Source: Sacculina carcini (taxonomy: Eukaryota; Arthropoda; Thecostraca; Sacculinidae). From it: a stretch of DNA of 64,000 bases. The stretch is taken from assembly GCA_916048095.2 (NCBI GenBank), contig OU696583.1, positions 6,363,822 to 6,427,821 of the forward strand. The letters are read 5' to 3'. The notes under the pieces are model-generated. The model was not told the origin of the DNA. It was given only the letters and a program-made list of their open reading frames with translations, and searched no databases. Positions 63,879-64,000 of the stretch are shown here, one piece after another (within the stretch, counting starts at the first letter, position 1; the number at the start of each line of letters is the position of its first letter). The position numbers and the translations under genes were made by a program.

Positions 63879-64000
63879 TGTAGTGTCTTGTATCATGTGC
63901 GGTTTACTGTATTGCGATTGTAAAGATGGCGCGACGTGTATCGCGATATTGTGACGTGTATAGTACGATTGTGAAATGGACAAATCAGAGGTAGGCACGT
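63879..64000 (+). repeat. 3' LTR of the gag-protease element (partial)
   Basis: First 122 bp match the 5' LTR with about five differences. Confidence 0.9.

Larger units (their letters stand above)
61782..64000 (+). mobile_element. Gypsy-type LTR element with gag and protease only (runs off the window)
   Basis: 5' LTR 61782-62046 (265 bp, TGTAG...CTACA). Primer site TGGCGACGAGG follows at about 62050. The 3' LTR begins at 63879 after the purine tract GAGGGGGAA and is cut by the window end. The interior of 1.8 kb holds one gag-protease frame; RT, RNase H and integrase are absent. Sits in a collagen intron in the same orientation as the gene. Confidence 0.9.

Overview
The window is animal nuclear DNA, most likely from an invertebrate. 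It has GT-AG introns of hundreds to thousands of bases, membrane M13 (neprilysin-family) genes, a fibrillar-type collagen gene and a dense, nested load of eukaryotic transposons (hAT, pogo/Tc1, mariner, LINE, BEL/Pao, Ty3/Gypsy, a tRNA-derived SINE). I cannot name the phylum from sequence alone. Most of the DNA is intron or transposon. The host exons were assembled by eye from splice sites, reading frame and protein similarity.

Region 1 (38-45146, minus strand) holds two complete M13 paralogues in tandem, called gene A (ATG at 27000, stop at 38, 15 coding exons, 757 residues) and gene B (ATG at 45146, stop at 27925, 15 coding exons, 739 residues). Exon order, all 14 intron phases and many exon lengths match one to one, so they arose by tandem duplication. 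Both keep the type II membrane anchor, the ectodomain cysteines and the C-terminal end of the fold. In both, every catalytic motif of the family is replaced (the HExxH zinc helix, the ExxxD glutamate segment and the NAYY substrate loop). They look like intact genes for membrane pseudopeptidases.

The introns of gene A contain hAT elements with 8-bp target duplications (one only about 20 nt from a splice acceptor), a tRNA-Val-derived SINE, a hAT transposase relic interrupted by an internally deleted LINE with a 14-bp target duplication, and a truncated BEL/Pao element lying between 757-bp direct repeats. The introns of gene B contain a mariner relic, a pogo-type MITE, an L2/CR1-like LINE relic, a foldback element, a very young non-autonomous LTR element with matching 411-bp LTRs, a probable solo LTR and more hAT elements.

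Region 2 (45147-53434) lies between the two loci. It holds the 5' flank of gene B, a complete Ty3/Gypsy element (45600-50290) with paired 177-bp LTRs and a CATCT target duplication, a GTGCAT minisatellite and AT-rich DNA with a possible pogo MITE.

Region 3 (53435-64000, plus strand) holds twelve exons of a collagen that resembles the fibrillar clade with a short minor helix (types V/XI/XXIV/XXVII), about 911 residues in the window. The gene continues past the right edge and probably starts to the left. Its last visible intron is invaded by a second Gypsy-type element (61782 to the window end) that encodes Gag and protease but no reverse transcriptase or integrase.
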